Shown here: piece by piece, positions 8,331 to 15,659 of the stretch
Layout: each line of letters opens with the position of its first letter
How positions within the stretch are numbered: position 1 is the stretch's first letter
NCBI RefSeq assembly: GCF_965139615.1
Contig: NZ_CBCSIQ010000009.1
Location: forward strand, 1 to 64,000
From: Kerstersia similis
GTDB lineage: Bacteria; Pseudomonadota; Gammaproteobacteria; Burkholderiales; Burkholderiaceae_B
Direction: 5' to 3'
Length of the DNA: 64,000 nucleotides
Notes under the pieces: generated by a model
The model's database searches: none
What the model was told of the DNA's origin: nothing
Seen by the model: the letters and a program-made list of their open reading frames with translations, nothing else
Translations under genes and position numbers: made by a program

Positions 8331-8471
8331 ACTGTTGGTGTGAGGTCTCGCTGAGTTGCATAAGTGGGACAGCCCGTGGCGGGCCGCCAGCGGGTACCGG
8401 CAAACAAGGGGGGGCCGGGGGCAGCCGCAGGTGATGCGATCTGCGGCCAGGCGGCCCGATGGCCGCCGCCC

Positions 8472-9488
8472 TCAGGCGCGTTGCAGCAAGCGCGCGGCGT
8501 CCAGTGCGAAGTATGTCAGCACGCCATCGGCCCCGGCGCGCTTGAAGCCCAGCAGGGATTCCATGACAACCTTGTCGTGATCCAGCCAGCCGTTCTGGGC
8601 GGCGGCTTTGATCATGGCGTATTCACCACTGACCTGGTAGGCGAAGGTGGGGACGCGGAAGGCGTCTTTGACGCGGCGCAGGACGTCCAGGTAGGGCATG
8701 CCGGGCTTGACCATGACCATGTCGGCGCCTTCGCGCAGGTCAGCGGCGACTTCGCGCAGGGCTTCGTCGATGTTGCCCGGGTCCATCTGGTAGGTTTTCT
8801 TGTCGGATTTGCCCAGGTTGCCGGCCGAGCCGACGGCGTCGCGGAAGGGGCCGTAGAAGGCGCTGGCGAATTTGGCCGAGTAGGCCATGATGCGGGTGTT
8901 GATGTGGCCAGTGTCTTCCAGCGCCTGGCGGATGTTGCCAATGCGGCCGTCCATCATGTCGCTGGGCGCGACGATGTCCACGCCAGCGTGGGCCTGGGTG
9001 AGGGCCTGGCGCGTGAGCATTTCGACGGTGGGGTCATTGAGGATGTGGCCCTGTTCGTCGATCAGGCCGTCCTGGCCGTGGCTGGTGTAAGGGTCCAGGG
9101 CAACGTCGGTCAGGATGCCCAGTTCCGGGAAGCGTTGCTTGAGGGCCCGGACAACGCGTGGCACCAGGCCGTCAGGGTTGGCGGCTTCTACGCCGTCAGG
9201 GGTTTTCAGCGCCGGGTCGATGACGGGAAACAGCGACAGGACGGGAATGCCGAGCCTGACGCATTCTTCGGCCGTGCGCAGCAGGCTGTCGAGCGTATGG
9301 CGGACGACGCCGGGCATGGAGGGCACGGGTTCGTCCGGGCCATTGCCGTCGGCCACGAAGACGGGATAGATCAGGTCATCGACACTCAGGCTGTGTTCAC
9401 GGACCAGGCGGCGGGAGAAGTCATCGCGGCGCAGGCGGCGCGGGCGGGACAGGGGAAAGTCGGCGGTGTAGGCGGGGGTGTGCGTCAT
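8472..9488 (-). CDS. hemB: Delta-aminolevulinic acid dehydratase
   Basis: This enzyme (porphobilinogen synthase) condenses two 5-aminolevulinate molecules in haem and tetrapyrrole biosynthesis; it is cytoplasmic. The 338-aa length is normal. The two active-site lysines are visible in YSAKFASAFYGPFRDA and in MVMVKPGMPYLD, the latter being the Schiff-base lysine. The metal-site region reads DPYTSHGQDG, where the usual cysteines are replaced by Thr/Ser-type residues, indicating the Mg-dependent rather than zinc-dependent class. The ATG at 9488 is chosen for its GGAG site; an in-frame extension to 9536 lacks conservation. It follows engB on the same strand. Confidence 0.96.
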   Translation of the reverse strand: MTHTPAYTADFPLSRPRRLRRDDFSRRLVREHSLSVDDLIYPVFVADGNGPDEPVPSMPGVVRHTLDSLLRTAEECVRLGIPVLSLFPVIDPALKTPDGVEAANPDGLVPRVVRALKQRFPELGILTDVALDPYTSHGQDGLIDEQGHILNDPTVEMLTRQALTQAHAGVDIVAPSDMMDGRIGNIRQALEDTGHINTRIMAYSAKFASAFYGPFRDAVGSAGNLGKSDKKTYQMDPGNIDEALREVAADLREGADMVMVKPGMPYLDVLRRVKDAFRVPTFAYQVSGEYAMIKAAAQNGWLDHDKVVMESLLGFKRAGADGVLTYFALDAARLLQRA

Positions 9489-9623
9489 GGCGGGCTCCAG
9501 GTGAGACCATGGGTTCATGGTGGCAGGCTGGGGCACCGGAGAAGCACGGCGGCGGCAGCCTGTGCGGTGTGAGGCGGCCGGTGCGCGGAAACGATGATCG
9601 CACCGGCGGGTAAATAGCCGTGT

Positions 9624-10247
9624 TCAGGGCACGAAGGTCGGGGAAATCCAGTTCTGGATCAGCAGCGTCGCTTCTTCCAGGCCGATGCGCTCGGGGGCGG
9701 AAAACGGCACTGTATGCAGGGCGCCGATGTCGGCCAGGTCCTTGCGCGCAGCATAGACGGCCTTGATGCGCTGGCCATAGGGCAGTTTGTCAGCTTTGGT
9801 GAGCAGCGCCAGTACCGGCCGGCCAGTCGGGGCGATCCAGTTCACCAGACGCCGATCCAGTTCGGTGACGCCGCGGCGGATGTCTATCAGCATCACGACG
9901 CCCGCCAGCGATGTGCGGGTGTGCAGGTAGCCGCCCAGGACATCGGCCCACTCTTCACGGGATTTTTTGTCAACGGCGGCATAGCCATAGCCCGGCAGGT
10001 CAACCAGATAACCCAGCTGGGCGCCGGGTTCCAGCGGGTCGGGGATGCCGAACAGATTGATGAGCCGCGTGCGGCCCGGCGTTTTACTGGAAAAGGCCAG
10101 GCGGCGTTGATTCGTCAGCACATTGATGGAGGACGATTTGCCGGAGTTCGAGCGGCCCACGAAACAGACCTCGGGTGGGCCGGGCGGCGGGAGCTGGTCC
10201 AGCCGGGCGGCGGAAACCGTAAAGGCGGCACGATGCAATAAGGACAC
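9624..10247 (-). CDS. engB: Ribosome biogenesis GTP-binding protein EngB/YsxC
   Basis: This essential GTPase is involved in late 50S ribosomal subunit assembly. Visible motifs are G1 GRSNSGKSS (residues 31-39), the switch region KTPGRTRLIN, G3 DLPGYGYA and G4 TKAD. I start it at the GTG at 10247 (SLLHRAAFTVSAARLDQLPP), which matches the conserved start in related species and gives 207 aa. An ATG at 10358 would add 37 residues and overlap the next gene by 52 bp. The ribosome site is weak (AGG about 8-10 nt upstream). It is followed by hemB on the same strand. Confidence 0.94.
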   Translation of the reverse strand: MSLLHRAAFTVSAARLDQLPPPGPPEVCFVGRSNSGKSSSINVLTNQRRLAFSSKTPGRTRLINLFGIPDPLEPGAQLGYLVDLPGYGYAAVDKKSREEWADVLGGYLHTRTSLAGVVMLIDIRRGVTELDRRLVNWIAPTGRPVLALLTKADKLPYGQRIKAVYAARKDLADIGALHTVPFSAPERIGLEEATLLIQNWISPTFVP

Positions 10248-10306
10248 GGGAAAGCCTGGAAAAAGGGATAGTGCGTATTGTAGTCCGGCCAGCGCCTGCT
10301 GCCGGA

Positions 10307-11386
10307 TCAGTCGAAGACTTCCTCCAGGGTTTGGGCATCCAGTAATCGTTCGGACCATTGGTCCAGCACTGGGATGGGTGCCTGGCCCAGCTTTGCCAAC
10401 ACGTCCGGAGGCAAGGTTCCGAATTTTCGTTGAAGAAGCCGTTGCAGGATGGCGACGCTTCCTTCGGTGCGGCCTTCAATTCTTCCTTCGGCTCGGCCCT
10501 CAATCTTGCCTTCGGCTCGGCCTTCAATCCTTCCTTCGTTTCGGCCCAATGTTCGCCCTTCCAGCCGGCCTTCTCGCCGGCCTCGCCGTATGCCCAGCCG
10601 GTGGGCTTTCAGTTCCTCGTATTCTTTCCAGGTGTAGCGTTTGGTACGCAGCAGGGTGTTCAATTCCATCAGATCCTCGAATGGGGGTATCGCTTGATCC
10701 GGCAGGTTGCGGGGCAGTAGCACGTGCTGTAGCCAGGCCAGGATGGCGCGGCGGGCTTCCTGGTACTGGGGGGCCTGCATCAATCGGCCCAGGCGGTCGA
10801 TGATGCGGGTGGTGTCATGCAAGCCATGGTTGTGCTCCAGCCGGAAGATCAGGCGGGCCAGGCTATCAGCGGGTAGTGATTGATTATGCGCTTGGGTCCG
10901 GGCGTCTATCAACAGGTAGCGCTGGCGTGGCTGATAGGGGGTCAGGGGGGGCGGCACCGGGTCGATGAGCTCGGCAAGGTCGCGGCGCGCATGCCAGGGA
11001 CGCACACCCGTGTGTATGACCAGCGGCACTACGGCGGGCAGGGTTTGCCGGGCCTTGAGGGGGGTTCTGGCCAGCAGGTCTTCATACAGCAGGCTGCGGT
11101 AGGTCGTCAGCCGCAAGGCCATCGCGTGGTCGGTGCGCGACTGGAATTCGAGCATGAGTACCAGGAACAGCTCATGCCGGTCTTTGCGCGGAATACGCCA
11201 GATCAGGTCGCCATGGCGGCGCTGCAGGGTGTTGCTGAGGAGTTCGCTGCGCACCGGTGCCATGTGTTCCAGGGCCAGGATATCAGTCCAGCCGCCATCC
11301 AGCGCCGAGACAATATCGCGCAGCAGGCTGCTGACGATGCAGGGTTGGCTGAACAGCAGTTTGTAGCCGTGGTCGGAGAGGGCCAT
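10307..11386 (-). CDS. Rpn/YhgA-family PD-(D/E)XK nuclease
   Basis: This 359-aa protein belongs to the recombination-promoting nuclease (transposase_31/Rpn) family. The N-terminal catalytic domain (about 1-170) starts DHGYKLLFS and carries the active-site-like FLVLMLEFQS around residue 80. A helical segment follows, then a striking low-complexity region, residues 268-310, made of EGRI/EGRA-type four-residue repeats. The tail (about 312-359) resembles DUF4351: a KFGTL box and the ending WSERLLDAQ. E. coli Rpn proteins promote RecA-independent recombination; the role here is unknown. A paralogue with the same tail lies at 37719-38657. No transposon ends were seen around it. Confidence 0.8.
   Translation of the reverse strand: MALSDHGYKLLFSQPCIVSSLLRDIVSALDGGWTDILALEHMAPVRSELLSNTLQRRHGDLIWRIPRKDRHELFLVLMLEFQSRTDHAMALRLTTYRSLLYEDLLARTPLKARQTLPAVVPLVIHTGVRPWHARRDLAELIDPVPPPLTPYQPRQRYLLIDARTQAHNQSLPADSLARLIFRLEHNHGLHDTTRIIDRLGRLMQAPQYQEARRAILAWLQHVLLPRNLPDQAIPPFEDLMELNTLLRTKRYTWKEYEELKAHRLGIRRGRREGRLEGRTLGRNEGRIEGRAEGKIEGRAEGRIEGRTEGSVAILQRLLQRKFGTLPPDVLAKLGQAPIPVLDQWSERLLDAQTLEEVFD
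10457..10585. repeat. 12-bp coding minisatellite in the Rpn-type gene
   Basis: Degenerate 12-bp units (plus-strand forms such as CTTCGGCTCGGC and CTTCAATCCTTC) run in tandem for about 130 bp. They encode EGRx units of the Rpn-type protein. Because the unit is a multiple of three, gain or loss by slippage would change protein length without a frameshift. Confidence 0.8.
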
Positions 11387-11483
11387 GTGGGTGTCCCGTG
11401 AACAGGGATGCCCACCATAGCCGGGGCGGCGCGGCTGGCGTTGCCGTTGTGAAAGGGTTTGTCCAGGGCGGGTTCTGCGCCTT

Positions 11484-11504
11484 GCCAGGCTGGTTTTGCC
11501 TGGC
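11484..11504. other. Small hairpin before the Rpn-type gene
   Basis: GCCAGGC and GCCTGGC (7 bp) flank a 7-nt loop in the 156-bp gap between the diflavin reductase stop and the Rpn-type gene. There is no T-run on either side in the needed place. It may be a weak terminator for the reductase operon. Confidence 0.3.
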
Positions 11505-11542
11505 CGCCGTTGCTAGTCTGTGCCGCCGGATAGCCTGCAGCG

Positions 11543-13087
11543 CTAGTACAGTTCCCGGTGCAGTCTGCCCGTGCGTCCCAGCAGTTGCCAGCCGGTTTCG
11601 TTTTCGCCCAGGCCGGGCAGGCCTTCCATGATGTTGTCCACCGCACCGGCGACAGCCTGTTCCAGGTGCCGCTTGTTGCCGCACAGGTACAGATGGGCGC
11701 CCTGAGCCAGCATGTTGCGCAGGTAGCCGCTTTGGTCGGCCATGGCATGCTGGACATAGTATTTGGCGCCGCCATCGCGTGAAAAGGCGGTATAGAGGTC
11801 GGACAGCGTGCCATCGTCGAGCATGGCGCGCAGTTCCTGGCGATACAGGAAATCCTTGTCACTGCATTTTTCGCCGAAGATCAGGCAGGTGTCGCGCCGC
11901 TTGCCACTGATACGTATGTCGCGCAGCAGGCCCATCAGGGGCGCGATGCCGGTGCCTGTGCCAACCAGAATCAGTGGAATGCTGGTGTCGCGCGGCAGGT
12001 GGAAGCCGGGGTTGGCGCGGCAGAAGACGCGTATTGGATTGTCACTGTGCAGCAGCCAGTTGGTGGCGCAGCCGCGGTGTGTCCTGCCATTGCGTTCATG
12101 GATGACTTCCCGGATGCAAAGATCGACATGCTCGCCACCAGCGGAAGCAATGGAATAGGCGCGCGGCAGGCAGGCCGGCAGGGCGCAGTTCAGCAGGGCT
12201 GCCAGCGGCACGGTCTGCGGGGTGCAGAAATCCTGCAGCAGATCGAGCAGGTCGGCGCCCCAGAGATAGCTTTCGAGTTCCTTGCGCTGGCTGATTTTCA
12301 GCAAATCCTTCAATTGTTCATTGCCAGACAGCCGGGCCAGTTCGCGCAACAGGCCCTTGCCGAGCTGCCGCAATTCCTTGCCTGCCAGTGCTTCTGCCGC
12401 CTCAGGTGTTCCGTACCAATCCGCCAGGCCTTGCAACAGTGCCGGGTCATTCTCCGGCATGACATAGAGATTGTCGCCCGCGCGATAGACCATGCCGCTG
12501 CCGGTGATGTCCAGGCGGATATGCCAGGCGCCGGGCAGGCTTTGATTGAGCTGGCGGCGTTCGAGGATACGGGCGGGAAATGCGGTGTTGGCGCCGTAGG
12601 CGGTCACTTGCAGCCGCAATGCCTGGCCGGCTTGCGCGTTGCCTGCCAGCACCTGCTGCAGCACCGGTGTCCAGCGTTCGAAGAAGTCTTCGTAGCAGGC
12701 GTCGGCATCCACGCGCGGAATGCCGGCGTGCGCGCCACGTTCGCTCAGTGCCTGATCCAGCGTTTTGGTGAAGCCGCAGAAATTCGGGTAGGCGGTGTCG
12801 CCCAGTCCGAAAATCACGTAGTTCAGGCCATCCAGGCGCTCGGCCTGCTGTACCTGGGCCAGGAAGGTTTCGGCGTTGCCTGGCGGGTCGCCATCACCGA
12901 AAGAGCTGGAAATGACTGCCAGCAGGGTGCCGGCAGGGAGACGGGTGGGCTCGATGTCGTTGAGCGCTCGCACCTCAGGCGCATAGGCCTGCAGCGCGGG
13001 TAGATCACCCAGGCGACGGGCGAGGGTACGGGCGTTGCCGGATTCCGAGCCGTAGCCGATCAGCAGATGTTCGATGATGGCGGGCAT
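11543..13087 (-). CDS. NADPH-dependent diflavin reductase (flavodoxin-FAD/NADPH)
   Basis: This 514-aa protein has the domain order of cytochrome P450 reductase and sulfite reductase flavoprotein. A flavodoxin domain (about 5-150) opens with GYGSESGNA and includes SSSFGDGDPPGNAETF. An FAD-binding domain carries PRAYSIAS. An NADP domain carries VGTGTGIAPLMGLLRD and ends in LHRELY. It should move electrons from NADPH through FAD and FMN to a protein partner. No cysJI context exists here. Instead it starts 5 bp after the PAS gene and lies in an operon opposite an NsrR-like regulator with NsrR-type boxes, so a nitric-oxide-related role with the PAS protein as partner is the best inference. The true electron acceptor is unknown. 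Confidence 0.85.
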   Translation of the reverse strand: MPAIIEHLLIGYGSESGNARTLARRLGDLPALQAYAPEVRALNDIEPTRLPAGTLLAVISSSFGDGDPPGNAETFLAQVQQAERLDGLNYVIFGLGDTAYPNFCGFTKTLDQALSERGAHAGIPRVDADACYEDFFERWTPVLQQVLAGNAQAGQALRLQVTAYGANTAFPARILERRQLNQSLPGAWHIRLDITGSGMVYRAGDNLYVMPENDPALLQGLADWYGTPEAAEALAGKELRQLGKGLLRELARLSGNEQLKDLLKISQRKELESYLWGADLLDLLQDFCTPQTVPLAALLNCALPACLPRAYSIASAGGEHVDLCIREVIHERNGRTHRGCATNWLLHSDNPIRVFCRANPGFHLPRDTSIPLILVGTGTGIAPLMGLLRDIRISGKRRDTCLIFGEKCSDKDFLYRQELRAMLDDGTLSDLYTAFSRDGGAKYYVQHAMADQSGYLRNMLAQGAHLYLCGNKRHLEQAVAGAVDNIMEGLPGLGENETGWQLLGRTGRLHRELY

Positions 13088-13092
13088 GATGC

Positions 13093-13518
13093 TTACTTGT
13101 CGTAGTACTCGTCGAATTGTTCCTTGGAGAATTCTACCGACTCGAAATCCTGCATCAGGTCGTTGATGACGCGGCGGATGCTGATGTAGGCATTGATATT
13201 GCCTTGCTCGTCATACAGCGGCTGTACGGTGGTGTCCACGACATAGACGCCGCCGCCCTTGCCGACGTTGGGGATGATGCCGGTCCAGATGTTGCCGGCC
13301 TTGATGGTGTCCCACATGTCCTTATAGACGGCCTTGGGCACGGCCGGATGGCGTACCAGGCTGTGCGGCTGGCCGAGCAGTTCCTCGCGGGCATAGCCCG
13401 TCAGCTTGCAGAACAGGTCGTTGGCGTAGGTGATGTTGCCTTGCAGGTCGGTGGTGGAAATGACGGCGACGTTTTCCAGGGCGGCCAGCAGTTTGGAAGA
13501 ATCGAGGGTTTGGCTCAT
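13093..13518 (-). CDS. Stand-alone Aer-like PAS domain protein
   Basis: This 141-aa protein is almost entirely one PAS domain (about 10-120). It resembles the N-terminal FAD-binding PAS of the aerotaxis receptor Aer: ITYANDLFCKLTGYAREELLGQPHSLVRHP, then DMWDTIKAGNIWTGI. There is no membrane segment, HAMP, kinase, GGDEF or methyl-accepting domain, so it lacks an output module. The last 20 residues are acidic (ESVEFSKEQFDEYYDK). The ATG at 13518 has an AAGGA site; upstream in-frame codons are in the operator region. It is followed after 5 bp by a diflavin reductase, suggesting a flavin- or redox-linked pair. Cofactor (FAD or haem) is not provable from sequence. Confidence 0.85.
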   Translation of the reverse strand: MSQTLDSSKLLAALENVAVISTTDLQGNITYANDLFCKLTGYAREELLGQPHSLVRHPAVPKAVYKDMWDTIKAGNIWTGIIPNVGKGGGVYVVDTTVQPLYDEQGNINAYISIRRVINDLMQDFESVEFSKEQFDEYYDK

Positions 13519-13621
13519 GGTAGTTCCTTGCTTGGGGTGGGTGACAGCTGCCACGCCAGGACGGGATTCAAGCCCGCACCGCCGCGGCCGGTGAAAAGAT
13601 TTTTGAGGCACGCTGCATCAT

Positions 13622-13644
13622 AAGATGCATTTTTTATATATCTT
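13622..13644. promoter_or_regulatory. NsrR-type operator, site 1
   Basis: 23-bp imperfect inverted repeat: AAGATGCAT (13622-13630) and ATATATCTT (13636-13644). It fits the 11-1-11 layout of proteobacterial NsrR sites (AAGATGCATTT-N-AAATGCATCTT, known). It covers the -10 and predicted start of the PAS-reductase promoter. Confidence 0.75.
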
Positions 13645-13669
13645 ATAGCGGGTGCGTTTTAAGATGCAA
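13642..13669 (-). promoter_or_regulatory. Predicted promoter of the PAS-reductase operon
   Basis: On the minus strand, TTGCAT (13664-13669) and TATAAG (13642-13647) are 16 bp apart. Both hexamers lie inside or touch the two NsrR-type boxes, so a bound repressor would block polymerase. The leader to the PAS ATG would be about 117 nt. Confidence 0.6.
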
Positions 13670-13683
13670 GAAAAATACATCTT
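13661..13683. promoter_or_regulatory. NsrR-type operator, site 2
   Basis: A second 23-bp site: AAGATGCAAGA (13661-13671), a central A, and AAATACATCTT (13673-13683). It overlaps the -35 of the PAS-reductase promoter and lies about 127 bp before the nsrR-like ATG, so it may also serve autoregulation. Centres of the two sites are 39 bp apart. Confidence 0.75.
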
Positions 13684-13798
13684 TTGATGTGCAGCGGCCA
13701 CATCCCTGGTGAGGCGCTGGCGCCTGGCGGGTGATTTGAGTACCCTTGGAACTGTCGGGCTGTGCCGCGTTTGGCCGGCCCGAAGCCATGGAACACTG

Positions 13799-14383
13799 AT
13801 GAGATTGACGCTGAAAACGGACTATGCCTTGCGCACGCTGATGTATTTGGGACAGCAGCGTGGCCGTCTGACGTCCATTGCGTCAGTGGCAGCGTTCTAT
13901 GGCATTTCCGAGAACCATCTGGTCAAGGTCGTGCACGAACTGGGCCGCAAGGGCTTTATCGAAACCTTGCGCGGGAAGGGCGGGGGCATCCGCCTGTTGC
14001 GCCAGCCGTCTGACATCATCATTGGCGATGTCGTGCGGGCCATGGAAGACGACATGGCGCTGGTTGCCTGTTTCGGCCCGCAGGAGCCCGACCGCGCGTG
14101 CCTGCTGACTGATTCCTGTAGCCTGCAGGACCTGTTGCACCAGGCCCTGCGAGCCTTCATGGCAACATTGGACGCGCATAGCCTGGCGGATATGCTGGGC
14201 CATGCTGCCGCGCAGCGTGCGGAAGGCATGATTCCCCTGCAGGATGTGATGCGCGAGATTCAGGCGCAGCGGCCCGGGAGCACGTCCGCGCCGGCCACGG
14301 TTGCCGATGCGTCTGGCAGTACGGTTGCTGGCGCGGCGGGGCAACCCGGCGATACGGGGCAAACGCCGCGCCAGCCTTCATGA
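13799..14383 (+). CDS. nsrR: Rrf2-family repressor, NsrR-like
   Basis: This 194-aa regulator begins MRLTLKTDYALRTLMYLG, with an Rrf2 winged helix and the recognition region YGISENHLVKVVHELGRKG as in NsrR. Three cysteines, Cys91, Cys101 and Cys107, are placed to bind an iron-sulfur cluster. NsrR senses nitric oxide through its cluster and loses DNA binding. The spacing C-x9-C-x5-C is wider at the first gap than in E. coli NsrR. A Pro/Ala/Thr-rich tail of about 35 residues follows residue 155. It is divergent from the PAS-reductase operon, and two NsrR-type boxes lie between them, which supports the NsrR call over IscR or another Rrf2 protein. Confidence 0.85.
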   Translation: MRLTLKTDYALRTLMYLGQQRGRLTSIASVAAFYGISENHLVKVVHELGRKGFIETLRGKGGGIRLLRQPSDIIIGDVVRAMEDDMALVACFGPQEPDRACLLTDSCSLQDLLHQALRAFMATLDAHSLADMLGHAAAQRAEGMIPLQDVMREIQAQRPGSTSAPATVADASGSTVAGAAGQPGDTGQTPRQPS

Positions 14384-14403
14384 GCGGCGCGGACGGCAGG
14401 TAG

Positions 14404-14418
14404 TGAGCCAAAGGCTCA
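14404..14418. other. Small hairpin between convergent genes
   Basis: TGAGCC-AAA-GGCTCA forms a 6-bp hairpin in the 32-bp gap between the convergent nsrR-like and DUF6607-like genes. It has no T-run and could act weakly in either direction. Confidence 0.25.
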
Positions 14419-15390
14419 GGGTGCCGCCACCCAGGGTTCGAACAGTTCCACGATTTCGTCCGTGCCAACTTCGCGATTGCCTTGGCGGGCCGCTTCGGAC
14501 TGCCAGTACATCTTCCAGATCATGTCCATGCCGTCCACCGGATACAACAGGCGAATGCCGTCGTTCATGTCGGCGCGGCGCTGCCATTCGGCCCGGATGC
14601 GTTTCCAGTAGTCGCGGCTATTGTCGTTCCAGTAACGGTAGCCACTATTGAAATTGAAGCCCTCAATGCGCTTGTAGGTGTTGACGCCATGTTCCTGCAC
14701 CAGCGTGGCGACTTCTTTGCCGTGCTCGCGGACGACCTTGCGGTTGTCCTGTTCGTGCAGCCAGCCGTCGCGCGTAATGCGGTGGCGGTTGACCATGCCC
14801 ACGGCGTTGTAGTCGCTGCGGGTGCTGTATTCGCGGCGCGGCAGCGGCCGCCAGCCGGGGTCGGACGTCCACAGCGGTTCGCCGCTGTCGTAAGTCCACT
14901 TGCCAGTGCCGCAATAGCGCGGCGCGTCGCTGACTTCATATACGCATTGCGTCCAGGCTCCGGCTGTCAATTCGGCGGGAATGGCTTCCTGGCGCCAGGT
15001 CTGGTCATCGGTGAATACCAGGCGGGTGGGCGCTTCATAGTGCCAGTCCTGGCGCCAGTGCTTGATGACGAAGCCCATGGTGCGGTGTACCAGCAGATGC
15101 TGCAGGATGATGTCCTTGCCGTTGTCTTCTTCGACCAATACCAGTTCGAAGGCGCCGCTGCGCTTGGGCGGCTTGGGTTCATAGCCCGGTGCAGGGTCGG
15201 TTTCATCGAAGGCGAAGGTGACTTCATATTCGCCCTGCATCGCCAGAATGGCTTGACGGTCGCGTTCCAGCCCTTGCTGGGCCGAGATGGCCTGTAGCTT
15301 TGCGGGATCGTCGATGGTTTTGATACCGGAGGTGGAGAGACAGCCGCTGAGCGATAACGCAGCAGCGAGCAGGGAGGCCAGACGTAGCAT
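14416..15390 (-). CDS. DUF6607-like lipoprotein
   Basis: This is a 324-aa predicted lipoprotein. The signal peptide ends in LSGC with the lipidated cysteine at residue 17 and Leu at +2, so outer-membrane sorting is expected. The rest is a soluble domain rich in aromatic residues (W and Y in YRYWNDNSRDYWKR) that I match to the DUF6607 family, whose function is not known. The ATG at 15390 gives a well-formed signal peptide; the in-frame extension to 15459 does not. It is alone in its transcription unit. A Fur-box-like sequence lies about 100 bp upstream, so iron control is possible. Family assignment is from memory. Confidence 0.75.
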   Translation of the reverse strand: MLRLASLLAAALSLSGCLSTSGIKTIDDPAKLQAISAQQGLERDRQAILAMQGEYEVTFAFDETDPAPGYEPKPPKRSGAFELVLVEEDNGKDIILQHLLVHRTMGFVIKHWRQDWHYEAPTRLVFTDDQTWRQEAIPAELTAGAWTQCVYEVSDAPRYCGTGKWTYDSGEPLWTSDPGWRPLPRREYSTRSDYNAVGMVNRHRITRDGWLHEQDNRKVVREHGKEVATLVQEHGVNTYKRIEGFNFNSGYRYWNDNSRDYWKRIRAEWQRRADMNDGIRLLYPVDGMDMIWKMYWQSEAARQGNREVGTDEIVELFEPWVAAP

Positions 15391-15477
15391 GCTTCTTGAT
15401 GTCCAGGTGATGCCGGAAGGAACATGGCGCGCCGGTCGGCGGTTGCGCCGGGGCGTCATGTCATGGAGAGAATCGGG

Positions 15478-15507
15478 AGAACGCTATGAAAAAGCGTTCT
15501 CATTATC
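15478..15507. promoter_or_regulatory. Inverted repeat with partial Fur-box match
   Basis: AGAACGCT (15478-15485) and AGCGTTCT (15493-15500) form a perfect 8-bp inverted repeat. Overlapping it on the minus strand (15489-15507), a 19-bp stretch beginning GATAATGA matches about 13 of 19 positions of the Fur consensus. It lies upstream of the DUF6607-like lipoprotein and is probably its operator. Confidence 0.4.
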
Positions 15508-15596
15508 CCGGCCATATGATAAACGGGATCCTCCGGTGAGCATGCTGCCTTGTGCCGCCAGGGGCGGCACAGGCGTCGCAAGCGGCTGCCCGACAA

Positions 15597-15623
15597 TAAA
15601 AAAACCGGCAGGGGCTGCCGGTT
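15597..15623 (-). terminator. Rho-independent terminator of lysA
   Basis: On the minus strand a 9-bp stem (AACCGGCAG/CTGCCGGTT, 15603-15623) with a 3-nt loop is followed by seven T residues (15598-15604). It lies about 37 bp after the lysA stop. It is a textbook intrinsic terminator. Confidence 0.92.
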
Positions 15624-15659
15624 CGAGAACGGCGCCCGGAAGGGCGCGGGTGTCGGGTT

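Larger units (their letters stand above)
8089..8471. other. Gene-free region between vanA-like gene and hemB
   Basis: 383 bp without a recognisable gene. It holds the vanA promoter, two GTATAC palindromes, and a perfect Shine-Dalgarno (AAAGGAGGT, 8221-8229) in front of a seven-residue open frame at 8237-8260 on the plus strand. GC-rich inverted sequences near the hemB stop (about 8447-8466) lack a T-run, so the hemB terminator is uncertain. Confidence 0.6.

Noticed and set aside
9624..10358. EngB starting at ATG 10358
   Set aside because: It would overlap the Rpn-type gene by 52 bp and add non-conserved residues; the GTG at 10247 matches the family start.
10307..11386. Insertion sequence around the Rpn-type gene
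   Set aside because: The family is called transposase-like, but no terminal inverted repeats or target duplications are visible, and flanking gene order looks undisturbed.
14425..14445. GGTTCGAA resembling a tRNA T-loop
   Set aside because: It lies inside the lipoprotein coding sequence and no cloverleaf can be built around it.
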